Shown one piece after another: positions 24,027 to 35,403 of a DNA stretch of 64,000 nt. The notes beneath the pieces are model-generated. The model saw only the letters and a list, made by a program, of their open reading frames with translations. It ran no database searches and was not told the DNA's origin. Position numbers and translations under genes: made by a program. Source of the stretch: Castanea sativa (lineage: Eukaryota > Streptophyta > Magnoliopsida > Fagales > Fagaceae); contig NC_134019.1 of assembly GCF_040712315.1 (NCBI RefSeq), positions 32,613,373 through 32,677,372 on the forward strand, written 5' to 3'. Position 1 is the first letter of the stretch, and every line of letters starts with the position of its first letter.

Positions 24027-24348
24027 TTTTTTTTTTTTTTTTTTAATTTTAATTAAGTAGTCCACAGATTCTATCTTGGAGCCACAGCCTTACCCCCACG
24101 GCTCCACCTGTTTTTATAAAAAGAGATTTACCATTTATGTAAATGCTTGTCAAACTTTCAACTTTCTACGGACTCTCAAGTTCCTATTCCCAAAATCTAC
24201 TCTTGATAGAAAGTTCATAAAAAAGAGATTTGACGGGCACAGCATTCTTTTTTTTGGTGGTATTCGAATATGCTATAAACAGACGTGGTTACATTGGATA
24301 AGCACGGAAAACAGACAAAGAAAACCATAGCATCTTTTTTTCTTGCAG

Positions 24349-24475
24349 TTATGATGCTTTTCCAGAGGTTAGAGATGTGCATAGAACTCGTAAGACTGTC
24401 CGTAAGGTCTGTCATCGTTGTAGCCGAAGCAGTTAGCGTGGTCATCCAGCAGAACGGTCCTCCTCAGCTGAAGCG
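24349..24475 (+). pseudogene. Truncated exon-like segment at the end of copy A
   Basis: A pyrimidine run ending 'ttcttgcag' (24340-24348) looks like a 3' splice site. The following frame (MMLFQRLEMCIELVRLSVRS and on through VVIQQNGPP) equals the start of the copy B exon but is cut by the duplication breakpoint after the shared NGPP. Product unknown. Confidence 0.3.
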
Positions 24476-24727
24476 CTCTCCTTTCTGTGTTTCTTGCTCA
24501 CTCAGGAACTCACAAAAAATGGCCAAAATGGCTTTCTGTTTGCTTTAGCTTCCCTTAAGGCCGAATGGTCTCAGTTTTCTTTCCTTTCTTCTTTTTTCAG
24601 TTTTGGCGTGTCCCACACGCCTAAGTCACTGCCCAAGGAATGGCATGCTGACTTTGGAAGCTTGAGGACTCGTTTAATGAGCTTTGACCCATGCATGTGG
24701 GCTGGACCCACACGGTGCTTGCACCCA
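24476..24727. other. Unique spacer between the duplication copies
   Basis: About 250 bp present only here. The sequence is more GC-balanced than its flanks and has no supported gene. It presumably came from one side of the original breakpoint. Confidence 0.6.
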
Positions 24728-25844
24728 ACACATTGAATGGCTTGAACTTGTTGAAAAACATCCCTTGAGCTTTTATGGATTTTCGTTCATTCTCAACTTT
24801 AACCCAATGTAATTGCATTGATGACATGCTTTGACGTAAAGGAAAAACAGAATTTAGGATAACAAAGTCATAATAGTTTTTTCCTTAAAAAATAAGTCAT
24901 AATAGTTTTTGGGAAATGTTAACAACCACCCTGCTGTGCTTATTAACGTTTTCTTTTTTATGTTTCACTCAGAAAAAAAAAAAATTTTGTCAAAAAAAAT
25001 GGTTAAAAGAGATAAAAAAAAAATTTCCAAAAACTGAAAAAATTATTCAAAAGTGTGTTGTTAATAGTGCCCGTTAACACAACCCATAATTTTTTTTTCT
25101 TCTTGTTTTTTTGTTTAAAAGTAGAAGAGATATATTAAAATAGAATTATTTATCGCAAATAGGCCATTGAAACATCATTGAGATGATAGTAGATGTTAAT
25201 AAACTAATAATAGTTCTTTTTGATATATTGTCCAAATAATGCCCAAAATGACATTTGCTGCTTTCTTCTTCTTACTCCCTTTTTTCTTTGGTACTTCTAT
25301 ATATAACAGTGCTAACAAAGCTATAAATTCTTTAATAAAATTACCTTAAATAATGTCCTCATATAAGGAATGAAAGAAAATGCATTGGCAACTACCACTT
25401 GCTCGCATGTCATTATTGTATACTCCCGGGATACCATAATTGCGTACTCCCTCCCCTCATATGAATGGTGTGTCCTACTAATTAAATTCATAGTGAGATC
25501 CACCATTTATGTGAGAGGGGGGAGTACGCATTTATGGTACTCCGGGAGTACCTAATAATTTTCCTTCTTGATGAGAGTGTGCTGAGCGATAAAAACATTA
25601 AGAAGAGAGAGAGAGAGAGAGAGCAATGATTAAGGTGGGTTGGGCCTTTTTTTTTTTTTTTTTTTAATTGGAAAAGGATATTTTATTGCTTAGGTGAATG
25701 CATCATGAAGTAAACGGGGTTGTACAAATCAGCCAAAAAACCCCAACAAAAAAAAAAGCATACAAAACTTGAGACTTCTTCCATCAAAGCGAGTATATAT
25801 AGCTAATGCCTTTTTTAAGAGTGAGAGGAAATTTAAACCCTAGC

Positions 25845-25864
25845 TTTACTAAAAGTCTAAAACC

Positions 25865-25940
<76 letters not shown>

Positions 25941-26002
25941 AAAACAAAGGTAGGGTAAGATTAAAAAAAAAATAGTAAACAAGTAGTAAAAATGATATAT
26001 AG
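25845..26002. repeat. Microsatellite-bearing insertion private to copy B, (TA)n(GA)n
   Basis: Copy A reads straight through 'ccctagctagttctcc', while copy B carries about 158 bp between the two halves, including (TA) at about 25867-25911 and (GA) at about 25911-25938. Confidence 0.7.
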
Positions 26003-26334
26003 CTAGTTCTCCTTTGTGAAAGAGCTAGGCAATGTCACTAATTAAGTTATATAAGGTTTTTGACATACAATGTCTTAATTGGTTATACTTTCAGTTCTGT
26101 ATATTACAAAACATCAATGAAAAGTATAATAACAAAAGTTTACTCTCAAATATTTTTAAGATTATGAATTTTTAACAAATTAGTTAAGGTCAACTACATA
26201 TATCTTTTAATTTTCTTGCAATATATTCTATCTAAAGTCATTACTTTGTTATTTTTTTAAGAAGATGCTCTACTTTGTTGATTGATATATCGTTTTTACT
26301 ACTTTTTTACTCTTTTTTTTTTTTTTTAATTTTA

Positions 26335-26729
26335 GAGCATTCCCATCAAGTGTGTCAAATGTCAAATATTTGGCATTTGACACACCAAACTCTAAAAAAC
26401 CACTTTCATCAAGTGTTTTAAATACCGTAATATTTGGCATTGATAAATTGTGCAATCTCAAATTTGAGACCGCACTGTTCACTAATTGTAAAACCTATAT
26501 TATTTTTTTATTCAGGTGGGGTTTGCTTTCTTTTAAAGAAAGAATAAAAATTGAATGAAGTTGTAAAAAAAAAGAATAAAAATATTAAAGAAATAATATT
26601 TAAATGAAATAGTAAAAAAAATAGAATGTTTGATATTTAGTATATTATAAAATAAGGTATTAAAATTGTAAAAGTAGTGTTTTAAAATTATATATGCTAA
26701 AATTTTTACAATTGTTGACAAGAATCCTC
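26335..26729. mobile_element. MITE, TSD TTA, private to copy B
   Basis: Ends GAGCATTCCCATCA and, inverted, GAGGATTCTTGTCA; flanked by TTA at 26332-26334 and 26730-26732. The interior has a palindromic 'aaatatttggcattt' region. The end sequence is related to that of the 17623-18442 element, so they may share a transposase source. Confidence 0.75.
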
Positions 26730-27025
26730 TTATGATTAAAAAACTCCATCCATCAATCATATAAATATATTAGCAGTATTCTTCGATGCTATTTCGTCAT
26801 TTTGTCTTGCTGTAGCCATTGAGGCTGGCTCTCGGGCCCATGCTTCCATTATCGGAGCTGTCATTATTCCCTTAATTAAGGCTAAGTGTTGCTTGCAGAT
26901 CGATTAATTATCAAGAGGTCATGATCATCCCATGTCTTCATGCGTGTCTCTTACTGCCTACGCTACGCATAGCTTATGGCGTATTGCATTTGTATCTCAT
27001 CTCATGTCATGTGGGTGTCTAACAT

Positions 27026-27889
27026 GTTAAGTTTTAGACCCCTTCACATAATATGTGTTAACCTAATATTAAGTTAAGTTGATTAACAAGTTTGTTAATT
27101 AAAACTAGGTTAAACAAATATATGTAAAACAAATATAATGCGAAAAGTAAAGAATACAAAGATTTGATAACTTAGGAAAGCCTAACCAGTAAAAAACTTG
27201 GGAAAGATTTAACCTAGCTATCTTCAAGGTAAAAACAGATCCACTATGAAAGAATTGAAGTTTGTACAGTACAGTAAGACTTAGACTACTAACATCCTAT
27301 TGCTACCTCATGTAGAAAACTTACTACCACGATCACGTGACAGCTCTGAGTCCACGGACTATTTCTTTCTTTGATCTACAGCAACCACAAGTTCTGCTAT
27401 TTGTGACTTTGAGATACCTCTCAAAGGTTTCATATCTTCTTGAAAGTTCTTTATGCAGCAACTGAAGCAACCATCAAGTTTTTGATCCAAATCTTGATCT
27501 TGATAGTTTTATGTGTATGTATGAAGGCAAACACCTCTCAGATCTCATAAAATATTCAACATACAACTCATCAAAGACTTCTAAAACATAGTTAGAGTTT
27601 TTCCTTTAATACTTGGAGTGAAACACTTAACCCTACATGTCATATATATGGGCTTTGGCTGGTTTGAAAATACTGCAGAAAGTTTTTGTTCTGTTAGATT
27701 CGATCGATCAAGTCTAATTTTCGATCGATCAAACTTTGTAGAATTTGACTAATAAATTCCTGCAATTACTCGATTCCAAACTTACTTGAGCAAGTCTAAA
27801 CCTAGACTTATTGTTTTGATAATGGGTTGCCAACATTTACAAAGTGAAGTTCTAATACATTAGTTCCTAAAGTCTTAAAACCTAACAAC
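27026..27889. mobile_element. Solo LTR-like insertion private to copy B
   Basis: Starts TGTTAAGTTTTAGACC and ends GTCTTAAAACCTAACA, an 11-16-bp imperfect inverted end with TG...CA. Copy A has the uninterrupted 'gtgggtgtcccacac' site. It contains the direct repeat 'tcgatcgatcaa' and no coding sequence. Confidence 0.65.
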
Positions 27890-29464
27890 ACTTTTTTTCT
27901 CACGTGGGTGTCCAACACTTTTTGATTATTCAATTAATCTTTCAAATCTTTATAGTCTTCTTATCTCACACACATCAAATAATTACAATGATATATAGAT
28001 ATGGTAGTCAACTGATTAATTAGGAGACTTAAACCAAAAAAATTACAGATGACAAGGTTTAGAAATAGTTAGTTGGCCTTTGGGTTATGTATATACTATG
28101 TAGGCTTAAAATCCTGTACCTATTTCACTAGAGAAAAAAGAAAAAAAAATGTAAAAAAGAAAAGAAAAGAGAAGAGCAAGATTTTCTGAGAAATGCCACT
28201 TAAAGGAACAAACTTTCTCTCCAAATTAATTTGGAGATAAGCCTTTCAAAATTTATATATATTTATTTTTTTGGTGTAAATTTTGAAAATCTAATCGTTA
28301 AATTTCATGTTTCTTATATTCTTAACATGCATATCAAATTTCGTTCAAATAAAATGTTATTTACTATTCAATCAATAAAATTATTTTTATACATAATTTT
28401 AGATCACAAAAACTTGAAATTTTAACATTTGTTTGATAACATAGCAATTGATCTTTGATCTTCTTGAAAATTTTCAAGCATGAAAGATATAATAAGAACA
28501 TACAATACAACGGTCAGATTTTCAAGATTCACACTCGCTATATAAAGACATATGAAGAATTTGAAGGGTTTTTCTTTAAACTAGTTTGTAAAAAAACTTT
28601 GTTTCACTTAAAGATACTTAATAGCCAAATTAAAGTTCCTGCAAACTATTCACTTCCATTTCTCAACTTAATTAAAAAAATAAAGAAGGTAAATATTTTC
28701 TTTTAACAACTACTGCCTTTTTAGTTTTTTCTTCCCCTCCCAAGAAAAAAAGAAAAAAAGAAAAAAGAGAGAAAACCTCTTTCAAGCTCATTTGAATGCA
28801 AGGGAAGGAAAAGGGGTATGATATAGGGTAACAGAGTAACGTTGACCGGAAATGAAAAATAGAATCTCCTTATTATGATTTTCTTTCCATAAACTTTATT
28901 TACTTGAAAAAAGAAAACTATATAAATGGAATTACACTCTTATTTATTTATTTATTTTTATAAACGTGTATGAGGATCCCATATCCAAAATTGAAATTTT
29001 CAGTTCAATAATAGAACATAACTTAATCAAATTTGGAAACTCGATCTCACTTTAGATTTTTTTTTTTTTTTTTTTGGTATGTAGTCTAATTTGATTGAAT
29101 TGAGAACTACAATATTTTTTTCCTTTTTAATATTATTGTTTTTACCTTTTATTGTGATACACAGATTCTTTTTTTTTTTTTTTTAGTAGTACGCAGATTT
29201 TTTAAATTTTATTTCAGTAGTACACAGATTCTATCTTGAAATTTTCTACCTTCTACTTTCTACTTTCTACTTTCTACCCACTCTCAAGTTCCTATTCCCA
29301 AAATCTACTCTTAAAAGAAAGTTCATAAAAAAGAGATTTGACGGGGACAGCATTCTTTTTTTTTTTTTTTGGGTGGTATTCGAGTATGCTATAAATAAAC
29401 GTGGTTACATTGGATAAGCACGGAAAACAAACAAAGAAAACCATAGCATCTTTTTTTCTTGCAG

Positions 29465-29637
29465 TTATGATGCTTTTCCAGAGGTTAGAGATGTGCATAG
29501 AACTCATTAGACTGTCTGTAAGGTTTGTCATCGTTGTAGCCGAAGCAGTTGGCGTGGTCATCCAGCAGAACGGTCCTCCTCCGCTAACATTCCCTGGTTA
29601 TGGAACTTCCACTCCTTTTGCAGGCTTTATGCCATAG
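29465..29637 (+). CDS. Possible terminal exon of an unknown protein (end of copy B)
   Basis: After the same 'cttgcag' acceptor the frame is open for about 57 codons to TAG at 29635-29637. It has a hydrophobic middle (SVRFVIVVAEAVGVVIQQ) and a Pro/Gly-rich tail ending GTSTPFAGFMP. I do not recognise the family and cannot see upstream exons. Conservation between copies A and B here is no better than in surrounding non-coding DNA, so it may not be coding. Confidence 0.25.
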
Positions 29638-31678
29638 TTTTTATCGTCCGCTATATATTATCTTTCTGAGACAACAGTTTTTGTATATAGTGAGCAGTTG
29701 TCTGCTTTAACTACTACTTCTTCTTCTTCTTCTTTGGCAAGATGGAATGTAGTTACATGCTGAATTGATGTTTCAAAGAAATACCCATCTTTGAAATTTT
29801 AGTTTTTGATGATTTTTCATGTGAGTTATATGATTTACACATTTTGTTCAAGGTGGTCGACCAATTTGTTGAAGATTCATAGCCCACTCGAAAAAAATTG
29901 GGGCTAAGCTAGCCTTGGTTGTTTTGTTATTGTTGTGTATATGTAGATTATCACTTTCAGTACAATTGCACTGTGGTGCACATAAGCTTAATGCTTCAAT
30001 GTAGTTCTGTATGCGATTTGACATGCATTATCCGTTTATTTTAGGTAATCTGGTTTTATAGCTTTTTCCCAATTCAAATTAGAAAGTAAAGAGGGATGAG
30101 TAGCTTGGTGAAGAATTTTGCTTTATTGTAGGGTCTATAGATTTTCCCTATGTAAAAAGCAGTACTGTCCTAAGTTCACTCATCTGCACCTTAAAAAGAG
30201 CTCCAGAATTTTGAAGGTTGGATATGGTTTTTAGGTGTAACTGTAACTAGATACTGTTGGCTGAATTTGTCTTTGGACTTTGGAGCTACCTTTCAATTTG
30301 TACATACAGTACTGTGTAGCTAGAGATATTTGTCAGATATTTTTTGGGGATATCAGAGGTATATGAAGAGTTTTTATTTTAGTGGGACAACCCAACTCAG
30401 GTTTACATGGGTTTGCCGATATTATTTCTTTTCCTTTATGTGTGTGTGGAGAAATAATGGCTATTTAATCAACTGCAACACTTGTTGACTTCACAACCAA
30501 TTTAGTTGCTTTCAAAGCTGGCTAATTACCTACCTTTGAATTCATTTGTTTTTTCACCAACCTTTAGCATTAAGATTATCCAAAGCAATCAATTTGGTTC
30601 CTTGTAAAACTACCTAGTTTTAATTACCTTTGTGCTAATTAAGAAGATAAAATTGGATGTCAAAATGAATCATTTTCCAAACTTTATGGCTAGTACTATG
30701 TGATGAAATCAGACTAAAATGTAGTATATTCTCTAAGGTGGGGTAATTTTGATTTTTTCTTTCTGTTGAGAAAACGGGTAATTTTGATTTTAGTTGCTGG
30801 AATTTAAAATTTTTGATTTAATTTCCTTATTACTGTGAATATTATCTTTCCATCCATTCCTACACATAATGTTACCTTCGGAAATTATTTTATATATTTT
30901 TACAAATGGTTGACGCGGACAACTTCTTATTGGTTTTCATTGAGGTCCATCCTTAACATCACTTTTTTCATTTGCCAATAATTACTTACCACATCAGCAA
31001 TTCGTAAATAAATTTGTAAAAAAGTTTATGTCTTTAGTATTACGATCTCATTCCTACGCATGACATGACTATTAAATGCTAATTAAACACAAAATACGCC
31101 ATTTAAATAATGTCCTAAAATTTGAGCACTATGAAATTACTTTGAAATTATTTATTTAAAGTTTATTCCTTGCTTTTAACCTTCCCTTTTTTCTTTTTCT
31201 TTTTTCCCAATTTCATAACCTATTTCTCTCTCATCTAAAATCCTAACCAACGTCTGTTCACAGCCATGGACACAATCCAAGTATCTAACCACCTCCTACA
31301 ACCACAACTGAAATTTACTTTAACCATCATCCTCTGCCTTAAAAATCTATACCTAGATTACCTTCACCTTCCAAAACCTCCTCTTCCTCACCAAATCACA
31401 TATCTATCTCCCTCTACTTCTCACCATTGTTATCACTACCTTCAAATTTATTGACTTAATTTATTAAAATGTCTTTGTTTGTGTTTAGTTGGTATTTAAC
31501 AACTACATTATTTACTAAAAGTCTTAAACTAGCTTCTAAGTTATAAGCTTTGTTTATGCAATGGTGTAGTACACACACATAATATTTATACCTAATAAAT
31601 AATAGACGTTACACATTGATTATATTGCATAAATGTGTAATGGATTTGAAATGAGTATTTTACATTTTCTAGGTTTAG
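29638..31678. other. Non-coding, no gene recognised
   Basis: Only short ORFs without family resemblance. A 40-bp piece near 30047-30085 ('aatctggttttata', 'cccaattcaaat') recurs at 58965-59000 immediately left of the second MULE end. Confidence 0.45.
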
Positions 31679-31787
31679 ATACATGAATTTACCTTCTAAA
31701 AAAAAGATACTTGAATTTACATATAAAAATACTTTACACATAATTAACGTATAATTGGAAGGATACTTGGTGTGAAATGGAGTGTAG

Positions 31788-31823
<36 letters not shown>

Positions 31824-32535
31824 TGTAGTTAAAAGATAGAAACACTTGGTATATATCAAATAATAGAAAAATTAAAATGACATTTGGCATGAAATTTGAG
31901 TTCAATTAGAATCTAATTAGAATCTAATTATGATTTTGGATTGATCTTTCTCTCAACTTTCACTTTACCGTAACATATATGATGTGCAAAAGGACAACAT
32001 TAAAAACCATCACAAATGTAAAGGACTAAAATCAAAATTTTAAATTTTCAAAATCCAAAATCACAATGATCTCAAACTAGAGATTATAATTTGTATTTTA
32101 GTCATGAAATTATGATACATGAATTTACCTTCTAAAAAAAAGATACTTGAATTTACATATAAAAATACTTTACACATAATTAACGTATAATTGGAAGAAT
32201 ACTTGGTGTGAAATGGAGTGTAGTTAAAATATTTTTTTATATATATATAAAAAAAAAAGTGTAGTTAAAACATAGAAACACTTGGTATCAAATAATAGAA
32301 AAATTAAAATGACATTTGGCATGAAATTGGAGTTCAATTAGAATCTAATTATGATTTTGGATTGATCTTTCTCTCAACTTTCACTTTACCATAACATATA
32401 TGATGTGCAAAAGGACAACATTAAAAACCATCACAAATGTAAAGGACTAAAATCAAAATTTTAAAATTTCAAAATTCAAAATCAAAATGATCTCAAACTA
32501 GAGATTATAATTTGTATTTTAGTCATGAAATTATG
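31679..32535 (+). repeat. Direct tandem duplication, about 430-bp unit
   Basis: 31679-32111 and 32112-32535 are near-identical, both beginning 'atacatgaatttacc' and ending 'gtcatgaaattatga'. They differ mainly in the length of a (TA)n tract (31794-31819 versus about 32232-32262) and in a doubled 'gaatctaatta'. No coding capacity. Confidence 0.9.
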
Positions 32536-32804
32536 AACACGTTTTGAATTAGTGATTAAGTTTAATAAGTAATCGCATAAGTGAAAGTCTCACATAAAGG
32601 ATAACTAAAGAATTTAAAAATTAAAATAATATAAATGAGTCCAAACCTTTAAAACTCAAGGTTTAAATTCATTTACTAAGACATCATACATTATTAAGAC
32701 CTTTTATACCTATATGTAAAATAAAAAAAATAAAAAAAAACTCTAAGTATCATTTTTGCATATCCTATTAGTGCAAGCACTTATCTATTCAAATTTGTAT
32801 TACA

Positions 32805-32925
32805 TGCCAAAGGTCTTGTAGCTGAATTGACACCTCCCCATGTACAAAGTGCTTGGGGGTCTAGGGGGAAATAGTTCAAGCTGCAGAGTTAGCAGCATGT
32901 TGTAATTATTCCTCAAAAAAAAAAA
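32805..32925 (+). mobile_element. tRNA-derived SINE
   Basis: A box-A-like 'tagctgaattgacac' is followed by a B-box-like 'agttcaagctgcagag', then 'tgttgtaattattcctc' and an A-tail (32914-32925), the layout of plant tRNA-derived SINEs. Diverged target duplications may be 'tttgtattacat' (32794-32805) and 'tttgtaccacgt' (32927-32938), with three transitions between them. Confidence 0.65.
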
Positions 32926-33008
32926 CTTTGTACCACGTAATTCACATAAGTTGTTTTTTTATATTAGGAAAACTTATATTTTTAATTGTTTAGGTTCGTA
33001 ATAAAAAA

Positions 33009-33262
33009 TTAAACCTTATACCTTAAAAAGTAACAAATTAAACCCTAAAAATTTTAAAAATATCAATTAAACCCTATAATTTGAAAAGTAACAAATTAAA
33101 CACTAAAATTTCGAAAAGTAATAAATTAAACCTTTAATCCATCTTAAATTACAAATTCAATGCAAATGTTTCATTTGTTACTTTTGAAAATTTTGGATTT
33201 AATTTGTTATGTTTCAAACTATGAGGTTTAATTTGTTACTTTTTGAAACTTTAAGGTCATTT
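33009..33262. repeat. Fold-back repeat made of 'aacaaattaaaccc'-type units
   Basis: The left half has several copies of 'aaaagtaacaaattaaaccc' and the right half the inverse ('ggtttaatttgttacttttt'), so the segment can fold into a long hairpin. It resembles non-autonomous MULE TIR DNA. No target duplication was found. Confidence 0.5.
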
Positions 33263-35403
33263 AAACTATGGATAAATTAAAGTTTAGTTACAAAATTAGT
33301 TGTAAGGCTACAACCTTATTCAATATTTTTTTATTGGAGGTGAGTTTTGACAAATCCACTAATGAATAACATCTTCTTCTTATATCTTCGATGTTCGCAA
33401 AATTTCTAAAAAATTAAAGATCAATAATTATGTAATCAATAAATTGTTTAAATTGTAAGTTTTTGTAGTTTAAATTTATGCATAAGATATAAGCTTATAA
33501 ATGATATAGTAAATAATATCCGATTAATACAAAATTTGACATATGTATTAAGAGCATAACGAACATACAATTCAACTGTTAAATTTTCAAAATATATAGT
33601 AAATTTATTTTATTGAGTAAGATTGTATCTTTAGGCTATAACTAATTTTGTAGCTAAACTTTATTTTTAAACTATAGAGTTTAAAATATATAATTTATCC
33701 TTGATAATATTTTTAGTGACCCTTGCCGACTAATTTTCCATTGAAAATGTCTATAAAAGGTAGGTGCATGTGTGGTGCATGCTAAGAATATAGAATTAAG
33801 AATACAAACTTTTTATAGTGCGTTTTACTTTTGCATTGTTTTGGCTTCGTGCTAATTAACAATGGCCAAAGTTTTCATGATAAAATATTTTTTGATGAAA
33901 AGGATTTCACAATATATATGTTCTTTAAACTTATACCATTCATTTCATCGTTTAAATAATAATGATCATCCGACACCAAAGAATTTTTTAAAGTGGAATT
34001 CAATCATGAATATGAGTTCTTTATTCGATGAAATATACCGATTAAGCTAATTGAAACACACAAATTTTCATAAAATAAAAAAATAATTAGCATAAAGACA
34101 CAAAGTTCAAATAAGGAGGGTACATTGCCAATAAAGGACTAAATTAAGTTGGTTTATGACTAAAATATCATATATTCCTTCGCTATATAAAAATGTATTA
34201 AGCCTTAATTAACATGTGGGGATCAATTAAGTGATAATTTGAAGACCATTGTTGCATTATTTTAGTGATAACACTGTGATATCAATTATTCAAGTTAGCA
34301 ATTAGCTAGCATCCGTCTAAATTTAAAATAGGCTTAAAAAATAATACATAAGCTCCAAAAATGTCAATGAGAGATTTCCTTTTCATGGATAAGTACTCTC
34401 TTCCAAGGATCATGTCAGAATTGACATGCATTCAATAGTATTATCAGTTTTATCTTATTTGATATATTCATATTATACAGAGCCCTGGCCCAGTGCCCCC
34501 AGCTATAAAATTAACGTTATTTTATAGTGATAGTTCTATCTGGAAATTATACACCAATCAATCTTCTTCATTCAACAAACACCGTAAAAATAACTGAGCA
34601 TGAATCTTATTTTGCACGAGTTGGAAAAATAAAAATATTGTGTAAGCATAATATTGGAACATAGATATTTTATTGAGAAATATGAAAATAGATATCCTTA
34701 TCTAGAATAAAAGCTGTCTCTATAATGATCAATTTGGATTAAAAGGAAATAGGGGAAGTAGAGTGGGAGAGAAGGAGATTCGAGTAGAACAGAGTTGAAA
34801 AAATTGGCCCTGAGTTCCATCTAAGCAATATTTATTTGAGATTAGGGAAGCAATTTTTTTTTTCACTTTTTTTGATAATTTTTTATTAGAGTAATATCAA
34901 TAACAACATAATATTATTTTTTAATTAAAAAGTATTCACCAGCGAAAGTTGCACTTCCACTACAAATTATTCTCAATGGATAAGGATAAGTGTACTCGTT
35001 CTAACGTATTCAATGTACAAATGCACTAGACATAATCTCAATCCATATTCAATGTAAGTGAAAAAAGTTATGACAAAATTTATAACCTTGAAATACTTAT
35101 TAATATTTGTGTTCACAACATTTTCACAATATTTTTACAACAAATCCTAAGTGGCAGGTTATTACTGGTTGTTATTGTGAGGGTAAAAAAGTAATTTTAG
35201 TGTTAGGTTTAAATTTGAACCAATAACAACTAATCACCTATGATTTGTTGTGAAATTGTTATAAAAAAATTGCGGACGTAACACCTTTCTTGAATTTATC
35301 ACTTGTACCATAACACCAATGGCTTATTTACTACAATCTAAAGCTTAGTATTCTCTCTGATTTCAATGTTGTGTTGAAACTTGAAAGTGAAATGTTCCAT
35401 GCA
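33263..35403. other. Non-coding DNA downstream of the methylesterase gene
   Basis: A 62-codon plus-strand ORF at 33862-34050 follows a 'tataaaag' motif (about 33754) but resembles no family I know. Otherwise nothing supported. Part of 35000-35400 is the 3' flank shared with the second methylesterase copy (about 52330-52440). Confidence 0.4.

Larger units (their letters stand above)
17186..24475 (+). repeat. Segmental duplication, copy A
   Basis: This block matches 24728-29583 in the same order and direction. Anchors: 'cattgaatggcttgaacttg' (17190 / 24728), 'aatgtcctcatataaggaat' (18482 / 25350), 'gctctactttgttgattgat' (19759 / 26267), 'gctatttcgtcatttcgtct' (20428 / about 26789), 'aaaatcctgtacctatt'-type block (21280 / 28107), 'tgaggatcccatatccaaaa' (23455 / 28970), and the final exon-like segment (24349 / 29465). 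Copy A is longer because it carries three MITEs, an LTR-like insert, a fold-back insert and about 370 bp at 20880-21253 that copy B lacks. Confidence 0.9.
24728..29583 (+). repeat. Segmental duplication, copy B
   Basis: Direct partner of copy A. Insertions private to B are a microsatellite-bearing segment at about 25845-26002, a MITE at 26335-26729 and a solo LTR-like segment at about 27026-27889. Where A has insertions, B shows the uninterrupted site, e.g. 'cagtgctaacaaagc' at about 25306-25320. About 250 bp (24476-24727) separates the copies. Beyond 29583 the copies diverge, marking the right breakpoint. Confidence 0.9.

Noticed and set aside
33862..34050. 62-codon ORF after a TATA-like motif
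   Set aside because: It resembles no family, composition is like the surrounding DNA, and there are no further exons. Noted only as non-coding.
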